Shown piece after piece: positions 8,566 to 17,679 of a stretch of 64,000 bases of DNA. Made by a program: the position numbers and the translations under genes. Below the pieces are notes generated by a model that did no database searches, was not told the DNA's origin, and saw only the letters and a list, made by a program, of their open reading frames with translations. The stretch is from Cytobacillus kochii. Lineage in GTDB: Bacteria > Bacillota > Bacilli > Bacillales > Cytobacillaceae. How positions within the stretch are numbered: position 1 is the stretch's first letter; the number at the start of each line of letters is the position of its first letter. Where the stretch lies: assembly GCF_020171845.1 (NCBI RefSeq), contig NZ_JAIVAM010000011.1, positions 124,001 to 188,000 on the forward strand. The letters run 5' to 3'.

Positions 8566-8832
8566 TTCGACTTCCACTATATCAGGACTGATTTCTAACC
8601 TCTCAGCAATTTCTTTCTTAATATCATCAGCTGAATTGAATTCAAAATCATAAAAGTGGTCCCATTCTTTCGCTGGCTCGTAATCATTTAGAAGCTCCAT
8701 ATTTTTCCCGTAAAACAAAACGGTATCTACTCTTAATAAAGCGTCCGCTGCTTCCTTCTGATCATTATCGTCAGTAAAATATTCTTCCATTTCATCCTGT
8801 AATACGACTTTCACAGCTGTTAATTCTGCCAT
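8563..8832 (-). CDS. Small acidic hypothetical protein
   Basis: This 89-residue protein has a clean ATG start preceded by a GGAGGCGA-type ribosome site and is followed by its own intrinsic terminator, so it is probably a real gene. It is strongly acidic with short amphipathic helices (EYFTDDNDQKEAADALLRVD) and aromatic residues around WDHFYDFEF. There are no Cys residues, membrane segments or recognisable domain. It lies between a luciferase-like monooxygenase and a catalase on the same strand, without an obvious operon link. I do not recognise the family. Confidence 0.75.
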   Translation of the reverse strand: MAELTAVKVVLQDEMEEYFTDDNDQKEAADALLRVDTVLFYGKNMELLNDYEPAKEWDHFYDFEFNSADDIKKEIAERLEISPDIVEVE

Positions 8833-8907
8833 TTTATATCGCCTCCATCTCTTAACTATTCATTACCTCGTAACAGATTATTTTAAACGGAGGTTATACT
8901 GAGAATT

Positions 8908-10320
8908 TTAAACATGCTTGGCAATCGCTTCCCCAAGTTCTGAAGAAGCTTGGTGAAAATATGACAATACCACTTCTTTTATATCTTGATCAATCCCTTT
9001 TAAATCTGCAGCAATATTACCGACTAAATGTTCCTTCTCTTGTGGACTTAAAGCGTGATAAAATTCTCCAGCCTGCGCATAATCATTTTGCTTTATTAAA
9101 TCACTTCTTTGTAATTTCCCTTCCACAAATCGGCCATCTCCACTTGTCACCTGGTTGGCAGGTGTCCAATCTGCTTGGTCATTTACTGGCAACTTCCTAA
9201 ACCCCGGTCCGATTCGTCTTCTTTGTGAATCGCTATAAATATTCGCTCGACCTTGAAGCATCTTATCATCGGATAACTCTGCTCCCTCTAGCAGGTTGAC
9301 AGGTGAAAAAGAGACCTTCTCTACTTCTTCCATATAATTTTTGGGGTTTCTATTTAAAACCATTCGACCAACTGGTACCAATGGATACTGTCTTTCATCC
9401 CACACTTTCGTATCATCAAGCGGATCATACGATAATTTTTCCTCATCCATGGGATTCATTAATTGAACGTATAGTCCGTACTCTACTGTTTTGCCAGATG
9501 CAATGGTATCAAAAAGATCTTTCCCAGCATAATCTGGATTCTCACCGGCTAGTTTGCCCGCTTCCTGCCTCGTAATATATTCAATACCTGCAAACGGATA
9601 CCAATGATATTTCACATATTTCCTTTCTCCCTGCGCATTCCGCCAGACATATGTATTCACACTATGTCCTGGGATATGACGCAAACTTTTCACTGTTCCA
9701 GCATCTGAATATAGATGGACAACAAAATTTAACGACTCTGGTGCACGTGCTACAAAGCTCCAAAAGCGATTGGGATCCATTAGATTATTGACTGGAGATG
9801 GTAAAAACGCTTTAATCGCCTCAGGGAAACGAATCGTATCACGCACAGAGAAAACAGGTATATGATTACAAATTAAATCAAATATCCCCTCTTCTGTATA
9901 AAACTTAGTTGCAAACCCTCTTACATTCCTTGACGTATCAGGCGTTCCTTTCGTACTCACTGCTAATGAAAATCGCACCATAACAGGTACTTGTTGACCA
10001 GGACGCTGTAGGAAACTAAGCTGTGTATGTTCTTTCATTGAATGCACCGTTTGAAAATAGCCAAAAGCACCGAATCCTTTGACATGAACAGGTCGTTCAA
10101 TGATTTTCTCATGGATAAATTCTTGCAGTGTTTCATGTTCTACACTATCCTGTTTTAAGATAGGTCCTCTTTTGCCAACAGTTTGTGAATGAAGCTTTGC
10201 AGGTTCGTCCCCTTTCCATTTATTTATATCCCTCTCTTCCACTTCTTCTTGCGCTTGACTTCCTCGACTATTGAAATGAATCTTTGCTTGTCGCTGATGT
10301 TTTTCGTTGTTTTCGTCCAT
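8908..10320 (-). CDS. Heme catalase (monofunctional)
   Basis: The enzyme dismutates hydrogen peroxide to water and oxygen in the cytoplasm. The preferred start is the ATG at 10320 (MDENNEKHQ), because GGAGGG lies between it and the first ATG at 10332; this gives 470 residues. Key residues are present: the distal His in ERPVHVKGFGAFGYF (residue 79 from this start), the distal Asn in FDLICNHIPVF (residue 152) and the proximal heme-ligand Tyr in GRANIYSDSQRRRIGP (residue 362). Several usually constant positions differ (LICNH for LVGNN, NIYSDS for FSYSDT), so it is a divergent clade rather than the standard vegetative KatA. The N-terminal 40 residues are very hydrophilic. No PerR-type operator was identified upstream. 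Confidence 0.93.
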   Translation of the reverse strand: MDENNEKHQRQAKIHFNSRGSQAQEEVEERDINKWKGDEPAKLHSQTVGKRGPILKQDSVEHETLQEFIHEKIIERPVHVKGFGAFGYFQTVHSMKEHTQLSFLQRPGQQVPVMVRFSLAVSTKGTPDTSRNVRGFATKFYTEEGIFDLICNHIPVFSVRDTIRFPEAIKAFLPSPVNNLMDPNRFWSFVARAPESLNFVVHLYSDAGTVKSLRHIPGHSVNTYVWRNAQGERKYVKYHWYPFAGIEYITRQEAGKLAGENPDYAGKDLFDTIASGKTVEYGLYVQLMNPMDEEKLSYDPLDDTKVWDERQYPLVPVGRMVLNRNPKNYMEEVEKVSFSPVNLLEGAELSDDKMLQGRANIYSDSQRRRIGPGFRKLPVNDQADWTPANQVTSGDGRFVEGKLQRSDLIKQNDYAQAGEFYHALSPQEKEHLVGNIAADLKGIDQDIKEVVLSYFHQASSELGEAIAKHV

Positions 10321-10617
10321 ATTTCCCTCCATATTCTTCTATGTCTTCCTGTTAATTAGATATGAAGGACAACTACGTTTTATGTTTCTTTCTATAACAA
10401 CTTTCACTTAGAATTCTATCGAAGCATTCAAGCTGCTCATTACAACAAAGATTTAATAGATAGGAGTAGTTTAATAAAAAAAGTGGAGGGAGTGCCTTCG
10501 ATATGACTTATTAAAAAGTTTGAACCTCACTATTATCCATTTAATAGGAATTGAAGGTAGTCAATTATATTAAAAAACCACCAGAACCAACTCTGGTGGG
10601 GTAATATAATCATCTAT
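10321..10617. other. Intergenic region between catalase and the XylR/PucR-type regulator
   Basis: About 300 bp hold the catalase ribosome site (GGAGGG), a stretch of AT-rich DNA suitable for its promoter, and at 10569-10600 the terminator of the regulator gene. No ORF with a ribosome site and no clear operator was found. Confidence 0.5.
10569..10600 (-). terminator. Intrinsic terminator after the XylR_N/PucR regulator
   Basis: On the minus strand CCACCAGAG and CTGGTGG pair around a short loop and lead into TTTTTT. It lies about 20 bp past the regulator stop at 10618. Confidence 0.85.
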
Positions 10618-12498
10618 TTAGTTCATTTTCAATTCTCCTAAAGCAATTAAAGATTGCATAATTAAGAATAGTTGATGTGTTTCTTGAGGATTACGCAAAT
10701 CCTTATCTAATGTATGTTCAATCTTTCGAATGCGATGGCGAAGACCGCTCATAGATAAATTCAGATCTGCTGTCGTTTGTTCCAATTTTCCTCCATTTAG
10801 TAAAAACACATATAAGGTTTGCAATAAGTCCACCATCTTGCTATCCGATAAATCATATAGTGAGCCTAATTCCTGTTTGGCAATTGTTTTCACCCCAGCT
10901 GTATTTTTAGAATTAATCAGAACACCAACGATTCCTAATTGTTTAAAGGACATCATATTTTCCTTTGAAGATAGTCTTAAAGAAACAAGGGCTTCTTCAT
11001 AGTGTTGATGGGCACTTGTAATCTCATTTCCTTGATTGCTAAGACCAATTGTAAATTCACCATTAGGAAAGTCCGCACGTAAGGTCTTCATTAATGGGCG
11101 GAAGAATGTTTCATGATGCTCATATGAAAGTGCCGCATCTGGGATCAGAATGATTAGATGATGATCACGCATATTGATTAATACACTTTTCTTTTTTTCA
11201 CTAAAGTATTGAATCATCCATTCATATATATCTTCCTGCAACTGAAATTCTTCCTCAAAGGATTCTGTACCAATACTAAAATCAATCATGACTAAGAAAT
11301 AGGACTGTGTTAAATCAATACCCGTATATTTACCCCTTTTAATAATCTCTGCTTTAGACGTTTCTCCTTCTAATATACGTTCAAGGAAACTACCCTTCAT
11401 TCTCTCTAACGAATCAAAGCGTGTTTTTTCATTTAATAATATAAGGGAAGCAGCATTAGCAAATCGTTCCAGTAATAAATAGTCAGATTCATGACTGTTA
11501 TCTATCGTTGGTTCATAAACAAATGAGCAGTACCCTTGAATTTTCTTTTGCACTAAAATTGGGGCCATCAGCCTTGTTTGCTTTTCAGTATGGACAATTC
11601 TCTTTTGAAAAAACAATGGATAGGTAGAGTGCTTTTCTTCCTTATCATTCATAGGAAATGAAAAATATTGCTTCATATCATCCGTCAGTTCACCGCATTC
11701 ATCTGGAGATAAGCCTGCACTAGACATTTGATAAAAATCAATAGACTCTATCACAATTGGTATTTGCATATGATCGTAGACAAGTTCAGTAATTTCTTCT
11801 AAACTACTGCCCCCGGAAATCTCTTCAGTTAATTTACTTTGAAATTCAGCCAGTTTTGTTACAAAGTTACGCTGTTCTAATAATTGTTCATATGTATAAG
11901 CTAATTCTTTAACGATGGGGGTTTCTTCATATGGTGAATGAGCATCTTCACCCTCCATCTCCCATTGTTCTTGCGATTGGATTGTCCATTTGCATTCAGC
12001 ATCACCCTTCGCCACACAACACGTTTCTTTTACTAGCAGCGACACACCTGTGATAGTAGTCATATAGCCGCTAGCATAACCTACTAATGTATGACATTGA
12101 GGTGTATCACTATAGCCATGTAGTCTTATATGTTCTTCAGCCTCATAAGAACCATACCAAATCCCCTCTGAATAGAGAGATTTCACATGCTGATTGTCTT
12201 CACACATTGTTAAATGGCAAATATGCTTCACACCTGTAATTTGCCCATTTTCCTTATGATACAGGGGACCGTGCTTGATTAAATAAGGAATTGATGTATG
12301 CTCTTTCAATGCCTTTTTAGCATCCTTTACACCATTCTCCCATCCAAAGGAAAATAAGAAACTTTTTAGGCGTTCAAAACCTATATGCTTAACGAGTTGA
12401 TGACGCAAAATACCTAGTGATGCCGATGGTGTCGAAACGACTCTTTCATGTCCTTTTGTAATAGGATTGATTGAAACTTCATCAACAACAATATGCAT
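10618..12498 (-). CDS. Aromatic-responsive regulator: XylR_N + V4R sensor with PucR-type HTH
   Basis: The start is set at the ATG at 12498 (MHIVVDEVSI) with a perfect AGGAGG seven bases upstream, giving 626 residues. Residues from about 1 to 190 resemble the XylR N-terminal and V4R small-molecule domains that bind aromatic effectors in XylR/DmpR (LKSFLFSFGWENG, then EGIWYGSYEAEEHI and VLYxxG-like AKGDAECKW with a CC pair before it). A linker helix and a GAF-like middle domain (about 200-390) follow, and the end is a PucR-type helix-turn-helix (SGLRHRIRKIEHTL). It lacks the sigma-54 AAA domain of XylR, so it probably acts on sigma-A promoters. It adjoins the meta-cleavage genes in the same direction and is the likely inducer-sensing regulator. 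A cre-like site lies upstream. Confidence 0.85.
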   Translation of the reverse strand: MHIVVDEVSINPITKGHERVVSTPSASLGILRHQLVKHIGFERLKSFLFSFGWENGVKDAKKALKEHTSIPYLIKHGPLYHKENGQITGVKHICHLTMCEDNQHVKSLYSEGIWYGSYEAEEHIRLHGYSDTPQCHTLVGYASGYMTTITGVSLLVKETCCVAKGDAECKWTIQSQEQWEMEGEDAHSPYEETPIVKELAYTYEQLLEQRNFVTKLAEFQSKLTEEISGGSSLEEITELVYDHMQIPIVIESIDFYQMSSAGLSPDECGELTDDMKQYFSFPMNDKEEKHSTYPLFFQKRIVHTEKQTRLMAPILVQKKIQGYCSFVYEPTIDNSHESDYLLLERFANAASLILLNEKTRFDSLERMKGSFLERILEGETSKAEIIKRGKYTGIDLTQSYFLVMIDFSIGTESFEEEFQLQEDIYEWMIQYFSEKKKSVLINMRDHHLIILIPDAALSYEHHETFFRPLMKTLRADFPNGEFTIGLSNQGNEITSAHQHYEEALVSLRLSSKENMMSFKQLGIVGVLINSKNTAGVKTIAKQELGSLYDLSDSKMVDLLQTLYVFLLNGGKLEQTTADLNLSMSGLRHRIRKIEHTLDKDLRNPQETHQLFLIMQSLIALGELKMN

Positions 12499-12532
12499 AG
12501 ATAACCTCCTAAAGCGCAAGATTGAAAGCGCA

Positions 12533-12546
12533 AACATTTCTATTTT
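12533..12546. promoter_or_regulatory. cre-like site upstream of the XylR_N/PucR regulator
   Basis: TGAAAGCGCAAACA matches the CcpA operator consensus TGWAANCGNTNWCA except at one position. It lies about 35 bp before the regulator's start codon, where binding would interfere with expression. It is weaker than the site at 22076. Confidence 0.5.
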
Positions 12547-12640
12547 TATAAAAAAGGGGAAATTTCGCCCCTTCCAGTCTATTTTATTAGAAAATTGAAT
12601 CATTCGCGAGTTTTGAAACGAAGTTCGGCTGCTTTGAACT

Positions 12641-13660
12641 TTAGACGAATGTTTTTACTTTTGCTAACTCTGCCGCCACATCAACAATCATATCTTCTTG
12701 CCCGCCGACAACTTTTCGGTTACCTAGTTCAATTAAAATATCTCGCGCATCTAAATTGAACTTTTCTGCTGCACGCTGGGCATGTAAAGCAAAACTAGAA
12801 TAAACGCCTGCATATCCAAGAACTAAACTATTTTTAGTAATTTCTTGAGGAACAGGTAAGATCGGTGCCACAACCTCTTCTGCTAGATCCATCATTTTAT
12901 AAAAATCCACACCTGTTTCAATGCCCATTCGATCTAATACCCCTACTAACACTTCTGTTTGCGTATTACCCGCACCTGCTCCAAGACAACGAACACTTCC
13001 ATCGATTCTTGTTGCGCCTGCTTCAATGGCAGCTAACGTATTTGCCATTGCTAATGAAAGATTATTATGAGCATGGAAACCAATTTCCACACCAATGGTT
13101 TCTTTCATTGCTTTGATTCTTGTTGTTACTTGATTTGGTAATAAAGCTCCAGCAGAATCAACGACATAAACAATATCGGCACCGTAACTTTCCATTAGTT
13201 TTGCTTGTTCCACGATTTTCTCCGGTTCTGCCATATGAGACATCATTAAGAATCCAACCGTTTCCATTCCAAGCTCTTTGGCAGCGTAAATATGTTGGGC
13301 AGACACATCTGCTTCTGTCACATGTGTAGCGATACGCGCCATCTTCGCCCCTAATTGCTGGGCTTGTTTCAATTCTTTAACTGTCCCGATACCAGGAATT
13401 AACAACACAGCAACCTTTGAAAAATCAGTTACAGCAACAGCTGCTTCTATTAATTCAAACTCATTTGTTTTTGACCTGCCATATTGCAAAGAAGATCCCG
13501 CTAGGCCGTCTCCATGAGCTACTTCAATATAAGGCACCTTAGCCTCATTCAAGCCTTTGGCAATCCTCTCTACTTGCTGAACAGTATATTGATGTGAAAG
13601 GGCATGACTCCCATCTCGCAATGCCACTTCCGTTAATAATACCTTTTGACGTTCGGTCAT
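12641..13660 (-). CDS. dmpG: 4-hydroxy-2-oxovalerate aldolase
   Basis: This class II metal-dependent aldolase cleaves 4-hydroxy-2-oxopentanoate to pyruvate and acetaldehyde, the last carbon-carbon cut of the meta pathway. The 339 residues form a DRE-TIM barrel: LRDGSHA at 14-20 (Arg15, Asp16, His19) and GFHAHNN, with metal-binding His196 and His198, are intact, as is the C-terminal communication domain (EITKNSLVLGYAGVYSSF). It lies 16 bp downstream of the acylating acetaldehyde dehydrogenase, its usual physical partner, with which it forms a channelling complex. The gene closes the catabolic run before the regulator at 12498. The assignment is firm by family. Confidence 0.95.
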   Translation of the reverse strand: MTERQKVLLTEVALRDGSHALSHQYTVQQVERIAKGLNEAKVPYIEVAHGDGLAGSSLQYGRSKTNEFELIEAAVAVTDFSKVAVLLIPGIGTVKELKQAQQLGAKMARIATHVTEADVSAQHIYAAKELGMETVGFLMMSHMAEPEKIVEQAKLMESYGADIVYVVDSAGALLPNQVTTRIKAMKETIGVEIGFHAHNNLSLAMANTLAAIEAGATRIDGSVRCLGAGAGNTQTEVLVGVLDRMGIETGVDFYKMMDLAEEVVAPILPVPQEITKNSLVLGYAGVYSSFALHAQRAAEKFNLDARDILIELGNRKVVGGQEDMIVDVAAELAKVKTFV

Positions 13661-13676
13661 ATGAATCTCTCTCCTT

Positions 13677-14552
13677 TTACTGTGTAATTAAATTCTTTGC
13701 AAACTCTTCAGCTACCTTTACACCAGCCGCTGTCATAATATCTAGATTTCCTGAATATTTAGGTAAATAATCGCCGGCTCCTTCCACTTCTATAAGGATA
13801 GTTACTTGATTACCGTCGATCATTGGCTCCGTCCGTAATCGGTAGCCTGGCACATAGCTCTGCACGGTTTTTTCCATATCAGCAATTGATGCTTTTATCT
13901 CTTCTTCCTTCATCGTCCCCTCTTCCACTAACGTGTAGACGGTGTCTCTCATGAGTATTGGCGGTTCTGCTGGGTTTAATATAATAATAGCTTTCCCTTT
14001 TTTCGCGCCGCCCACTTCTTGAATCGCCCTTGAAGTGGTTTCAGTAAATTCGTCGATATTAGCCCTCGTACCAGGTCCGGCACTTTTACTTGAGATTGTC
14101 GCAACGATTTCAGCATAGGCAACTGGACTCACTCGGTTCACCGCATGTACCATTGGTATAGTTGCCTGACCGCCACATGTAATTAAATTGATATTCTCAG
14201 CATCTAAATGTTCCTTTGAATTAACTGGGGGAACAATCAACTTACCTACAGCTGCTGGTGTCATATCAATGACCTTCTTTCCTGCTGCTTTTAAAGCTTT
14301 TGCATGACGAATATGCGCTTTTGCTGATGTCGCATCAAAAACAATCTCTGCAAGTTCCGGCTGTTCTAAAAACCCATCAATCCCAGTATCAATGGCGACA
14401 TACCCTAATTCCTTCGCACGTCTTAAGCCATCAGAATTTGCATCAATACCAATCACCGTTGTAAGTTCTAAAATGTCTGAACGACCTAATTTAATCATCA
14501 AATCTGTTCCAATATTACCTGATCCTAAAATCGCTACTTTTACTTTACTCAA
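13677..14552 (-). CDS. dmpF: Acetaldehyde dehydrogenase (acylating)
   Basis: This enzyme converts acetaldehyde, CoA and NAD to acetyl-CoA, taking acetaldehyde directly from the aldolase. The 291 residues show a Rossmann start [12 protein letters not shown] (residues 6-17), the catalytic Cys126 in [13 protein letters not shown], and the dimerisation domain ending [16 protein letters not shown]. The length matches DmpF/MhpF. It is followed 16 bp later by the aldolase gene and preceded by an IclR regulator with a 26-bp gap, so iclR, dmpF and dmpG probably form one transcript. There is no sign of damage. Confidence 0.95.
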   Translation of the reverse strand: MSKVKVAILGSGNIGTDLMIKLGRSDILELTTVIGIDANSDGLRRAKELGYVAIDTGIDGFLEQPELAEIVFDATSAKAHIRHAKALKAAGKKVIDMTPAAVGKLIVPPVNSKEHLDAENINLITCGGQATIPMVHAVNRVSPVAYAEIVATISSKSAGPGTRANIDEFTETTSRAIQEVGGAKKGKAIIILNPAEPPILMRDTVYTLVEEGTMKEEEIKASIADMEKTVQSYVPGYRLRTEPMIDGNQVTILIEVEGAGDYLPKYSGNLDIMTAAGVKVAEEFAKNLITQ

Positions 14553-14578
14553 ACCTCAGTTCCCTCCTTAATTTCCTT

Positions 14579-15328
14579 CTAATATCCAAGTGCAGTTGAA
14601 ATTTCATTGGCAGAAGTTTTAATTCCAGTAGTAACCTCTTGTTGATGTGCCTCATTTAATCGCACTGTTGGTACCGCACAACTAATGGAACCAACTACCC
14701 TTCCTTGATAATTAAAGATCGGGCTTGCTGTACATATAAGACCGATTTCAATCTCCTCGTTATCAACAGCGAATCCCTGCTCTTTCACTACAGCTAATTC
14801 CTTTACTAATGCTTGCTTAGTGACAATGGTATTCTCAGTGAACGACTTTAAAGTAAGGGGTTCGATGATTTCTTCTTGTTCTTTTTTTGGTAAAAAAGCC
14901 AATATCGCTTTCCCTACTCCCGTACAGTGAAAGGGTGCCCTCCTACCAATCTGCGAGTAGATTCGCAAAGAATGAGGACCTTCCTTCTTTTCAATGTAAA
15001 TCGCTTCACCTTGCTCAAAAGTTACTAAATGCACCGTTTCTTTTAGAGTAGTAACAAGCTTATTGATGATTGGCCTCGAAACTTCAGCAAAATCGAATTG
15101 GTTCTCAACGATATGACCTAGTTGAAAAAGCTTCATACCTAAACGATACTTACCACTTTCCTCATTTTGATAAAGATAACCTTTCGAGGCCAAAGTTTTT
15201 ATTAAACCATGTACCGTGCTTTTAGAGAGTTCCATGGCTTCCGCTATTTCTTTTACACTTAACTCTTTTTGACCATTAAGAAATAATTCTAAAATGTCTG
15301 TTGCACGCAAAACTGATTGTATCGTCAT
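14579..15328 (-). CDS. IclR-family transcriptional regulator
   Basis: The 249 residues have the N-terminal winged HTH (VLRATDILELF, then KEIAEAMELSKSTVHGLIKTL around residues 23-44) and a C-terminal GAF-like effector domain (from about residue 80: VHLVTFEQGEAIYIEKKEG, GRRAPFHCTGVGKAILA, and the Cys-containing ICTASPIFNYQGRVVGSIS). IclR proteins often control aromatic-acid and meta-pathway genes. Two overlapping dyads directly upstream (15342-15365) suggest autoregulation. Its position inside the catabolic cluster indicates control of the dmpF-dmpG genes downstream, perhaps of the whole cluster. The ligand is unknown. Confidence 0.92.
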   Translation of the reverse strand: MTIQSVLRATDILELFLNGQKELSVKEIAEAMELSKSTVHGLIKTLASKGYLYQNEESGKYRLGMKLFQLGHIVENQFDFAEVSRPIINKLVTTLKETVHLVTFEQGEAIYIEKKEGPHSLRIYSQIGRRAPFHCTGVGKAILAFLPKKEQEEIIEPLTLKSFTENTIVTKQALVKELAVVKEQGFAVDNEEIEIGLICTASPIFNYQGRVVGSISCAVPTVRLNEAHQQEVTTGIKTSANEISTALGY

Positions 15329-15341
15329 ACATCCTCCAACG

Positions 15342-15365
15342 TTCGATAATGTCGAATAGTATTCG
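15342..15365. promoter_or_regulatory. Overlapping dyads, candidate IclR operator
   Basis: The sequences TTCGATAATGTCGAA (15342-15356) and CGAATAGTATTCG (15353-15365) are two perfect-arm palindromes sharing one half site, placed 14-37 bp before the iclR start codon. IclR proteins typically bind such 13-15 bp dyads. This is an inference from position and symmetry. Confidence 0.55.
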
Positions 15366-15450
15366 TTAATATCATATTAAAATTGTAGGATGTTTTCCTT
15401 TTGTTTGTCAATATAATTATTCTGATTTTTTATTTTTTTCAAAAATTACT

Positions 15451-15464
15451 TGTAACCGCATTCA
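15451..15464. promoter_or_regulatory. cre-like site between the MFS gene and iclR
   Basis: TGTAACCGCATTCA agrees with TGWAANCGNTNWCA except at one position. It lies just downstream of the transporter stop codon (15471) and about 125 bp before iclR. It could repress iclR or act as a roadblock. The support is modest. Confidence 0.35.
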
Positions 15465-15470
15465 TTTTCT

Positions 15471-16760
15471 TTATGCTACGTTTGATTGAATATTCTCATC
15501 TTTATTTGGCCGGACAAATAACCAGACAAGTCCACCGCAAATAAGGAGGATTATACCGCATAATTGAAATGCCATATGAAAGCCCGCTGCTTGTGTTGCA
15601 GATCTTTCAATAAGAAGACCAGTAATATAAGGACCAACGATTCCTCCTAAAGAGGTAAACGCCATAAACCACCCTTGCACTTTACCTATATGCTCTTTTG
15701 AGACCATACTCGAAAGAATAGTCGGACCAAGCACAAGTGTGATACAACCGAAAGTAAGCCCTAAAGAAAGAAAGGCAATCACCAACATATTCGCATTTAG
15801 TAATGTTCCTATAAAGTAACTAACTGCTCCCGCTAGCATCACCGGACCCAGTACAAACACTCGACCCTTCACGATACTTTTCGTTTTCTTAAATAATCGA
15901 TCTGAGACAGTAGAGAAGGTGATTTGAGAAATGGTAATCATTATCCATGGGAGTGCTGCTACTATAGATAAGGTTTCTGCACTCAATTGACGGACATTTT
16001 CCAAGTAATTAGGAAGCCAATTTAAACCAATGGTAAAAGACCAATACGTTGCAAAACCACAAATGGCAATAAGAATAAAGTTTTTTGACCTTAGCACTGG
16101 TCCAAATTTACTTATTGCTGTTTGTTGGCCTTGTTGGCGATTAGCCTTGTATTTTGCTATTGCTTCTTTGCGATCATTTTCTGCAATCATTAGCCAAAAT
16201 ACAACCCAAATCAAACCGACAATACAAGTTGCTAGAAATGCCGAACGCCAACCAAATTGAGTGATTAATGAAATAAGTATAGGTGCCGACATAGCTACCC
16301 CTAAAGGACCACCTACAGAAACAAGTGTTAAACCTATCCCAAGCTTCTCTTTTGGTAGATATTTTGTTGCAGCAGTCATAGCGAGTGAATAAGATGGTCC
16401 CTCCCCTGCGCCTAGTATAATGCGTGTTATCAATAAAAAGGTAAAGCTTGATACAAATAGGGTAGAAAACTGCACAGTCGCCCAAACAATTGCCATAACA
16501 GCAATAACAATTTTTGCACCGAATCTGTCAGCTAACGTTCCCCCGATAATAGCAAAAATAGAATATAAAAAGAAAAATGCACTTCCAATGATACCCCACT
16601 GTTCAGCATTCAACCCTAATTCTTCCATCAGAGGAACAGATGCAAATCCAATAATCGCTTTATCTGCATTACTAATCACTGTCAGTAAAAATAATAAAAT
16701 AATAATTAGAATAGCCCGACGCGAGATTTTACCTTCTTTCGTACGAGGATTTTTCGCCAT
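15471..16760 (-). CDS. MFS transporter, anion:cation symporter (ACS) type
   Basis: A 429-residue, 12-helix major facilitator. It has the MFS signature between helices 2 and 3 (GGTLADRFGAKIV), the helix 4-5 motif LGAGEGPSYSLAM typical of the ACS family of organic-acid carriers (glucarate, phthalate and hexuronate types), and a second-half signature TVSDRLFKKTKS. It lies in the middle of the meta-cleavage cluster, downstream of the hydratase gene and upstream of iclR, so it probably imports the aromatic acid or its side-chain acid precursor. The AGGTCATCTAA region before the ATG offers only a weak ribosome site. The family call is strong; the substrate is inferred from context. Confidence 0.9.
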   Translation of the reverse strand: MAKNPRTKEGKISRRAILIIILLFLLTVISNADKAIIGFASVPLMEELGLNAEQWGIIGSAFFFLYSIFAIIGGTLADRFGAKIVIAVMAIVWATVQFSTLFVSSFTFLLITRIILGAGEGPSYSLAMTAATKYLPKEKLGIGLTLVSVGGPLGVAMSAPILISLITQFGWRSAFLATCIVGLIWVVFWLMIAENDRKEAIAKYKANRQQGQQTAISKFGPVLRSKNFILIAICGFATYWSFTIGLNWLPNYLENVRQLSAETLSIVAALPWIMITISQITFSTVSDRLFKKTKSIVKGRVFVLGPVMLAGAVSYFIGTLLNANMLVIAFLSLGLTFGCITLVLGPTILSSMVSKEHIGKVQGWFMAFTSLGGIVGPYITGLLIERSATQAAGFHMAFQLCGIILLICGGLVWLFVRPNKDENIQSNVA

Positions 16761-16806
16761 TTAGATGACCTCACTCTCAAGATTTTTAAGAAAAAGAAGC
16801 GAAGGA

Positions 16807-17616
16807 CTACGCTCCGCTATGTTTTTGAAAACTCACTTCTACACTCTCAAGCCCACTAAATTCTGCTTTAAATGAATCGCCTTTCTCCACAGGAATCGCT
16901 GCAGATAACGCACCTGATAAAATGACTTCTCCTGCCTTCAAGTGAACACCATAGTCAGACAGCTTATTAGCTAACCAAGCAACACAAGTTATCGGATTAC
17001 CTAATACATCCGCACCATAGCCTTTATTAATCAATTTGTTATTTTTGTATAACTTCATTTCCATTTCTTTTAGCTTCACACTATCGACAGCATATCGTTC
17101 TTCACCTAAAACAAATTGGGCACTTGAGGCATTGTCAGCAATAGTATCTTCCAGTTTAATCCGCCAATTTTCGATTCGACTATCCACAATTTCTAAAGCA
17201 GGGATAATATAATCAGTGGCTGCTACAACATCTGCCTCTGTTACGTTCGGTCCCCGCAAATCATGCTTCAATACAAACGCAATTTCTCCCTCAATTTTCG
17301 GCTCAAATAATTTATCCATAGGAATGGCCGATTTTTGCATTGTGACATCCATGCTACTTAATAAATGGCCATAGTCTGGCTGATCAACCCCTAAGGCCTT
17401 TTGCATAGCTAGAGAGGTTAGACCGATTTTCTTTCCAACTATCTTTTCTCCTTGAGCCAACTTCACATCAATATTTTCCATCTGAATCTGATACGCCTCA
17501 TCAACTGATAGCTGTTGGATGTTATCTGTTAATGGCTGGAGGGATTTCTTTGTTTCCTCCGCTTCTAAAAGCGCTTGAGCAGCTTCTTTTAGTTGATCAT
17601 TTAACTGTAGTGTCAT
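16807..17616 (-). CDS. dmpE: 2-oxopent-4-enoate hydratase (DmpE/MhpD family)
   Basis: This FAH-like enzyme adds water to 2-hydroxypenta-2,4-dienoate to give 4-hydroxy-2-oxopentanoate. A start at the ATG at 17616 (MTLQLNDQL), seven bases after GGAGG, is preferred; an adjacent ATG at 17619 and an upstream GTG/TTG-type extension are less likely. About 269 residues match the family length. The conserved metal-site phrases are visible: GKKIGLTS, DYGHLLSSMD, KIEGEIAFVLKHDL with its E-x-E pair, and ALEIVDSRI. The related decarboxylase DmpH shares the fold, but no 4-oxalocrotonate branch genes are present, so hydratase is the better call. It lies between the MFS carrier and the ring-fission hydrolase. 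Confidence 0.9.
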   Translation of the reverse strand: MTLQLNDQLKEAAQALLEAEETKKSLQPLTDNIQQLSVDEAYQIQMENIDVKLAQGEKIVGKKIGLTSLAMQKALGVDQPDYGHLLSSMDVTMQKSAIPMDKLFEPKIEGEIAFVLKHDLRGPNVTEADVVAATDYIIPALEIVDSRIENWRIKLEDTIADNASSAQFVLGEERYAVDSVKLKEMEMKLYKNNKLINKGYGADVLGNPITCVAWLANKLSDYGVHLKAGEVILSGALSAAIPVEKGDSFKAEFSGLESVEVSFQKHSGA

Positions 17617-17679
17617 CATTGAACCTCCTTCTATATGGAAAGACCCCGCCACTTTGTTAAGAGACGGGTGTATAAATAT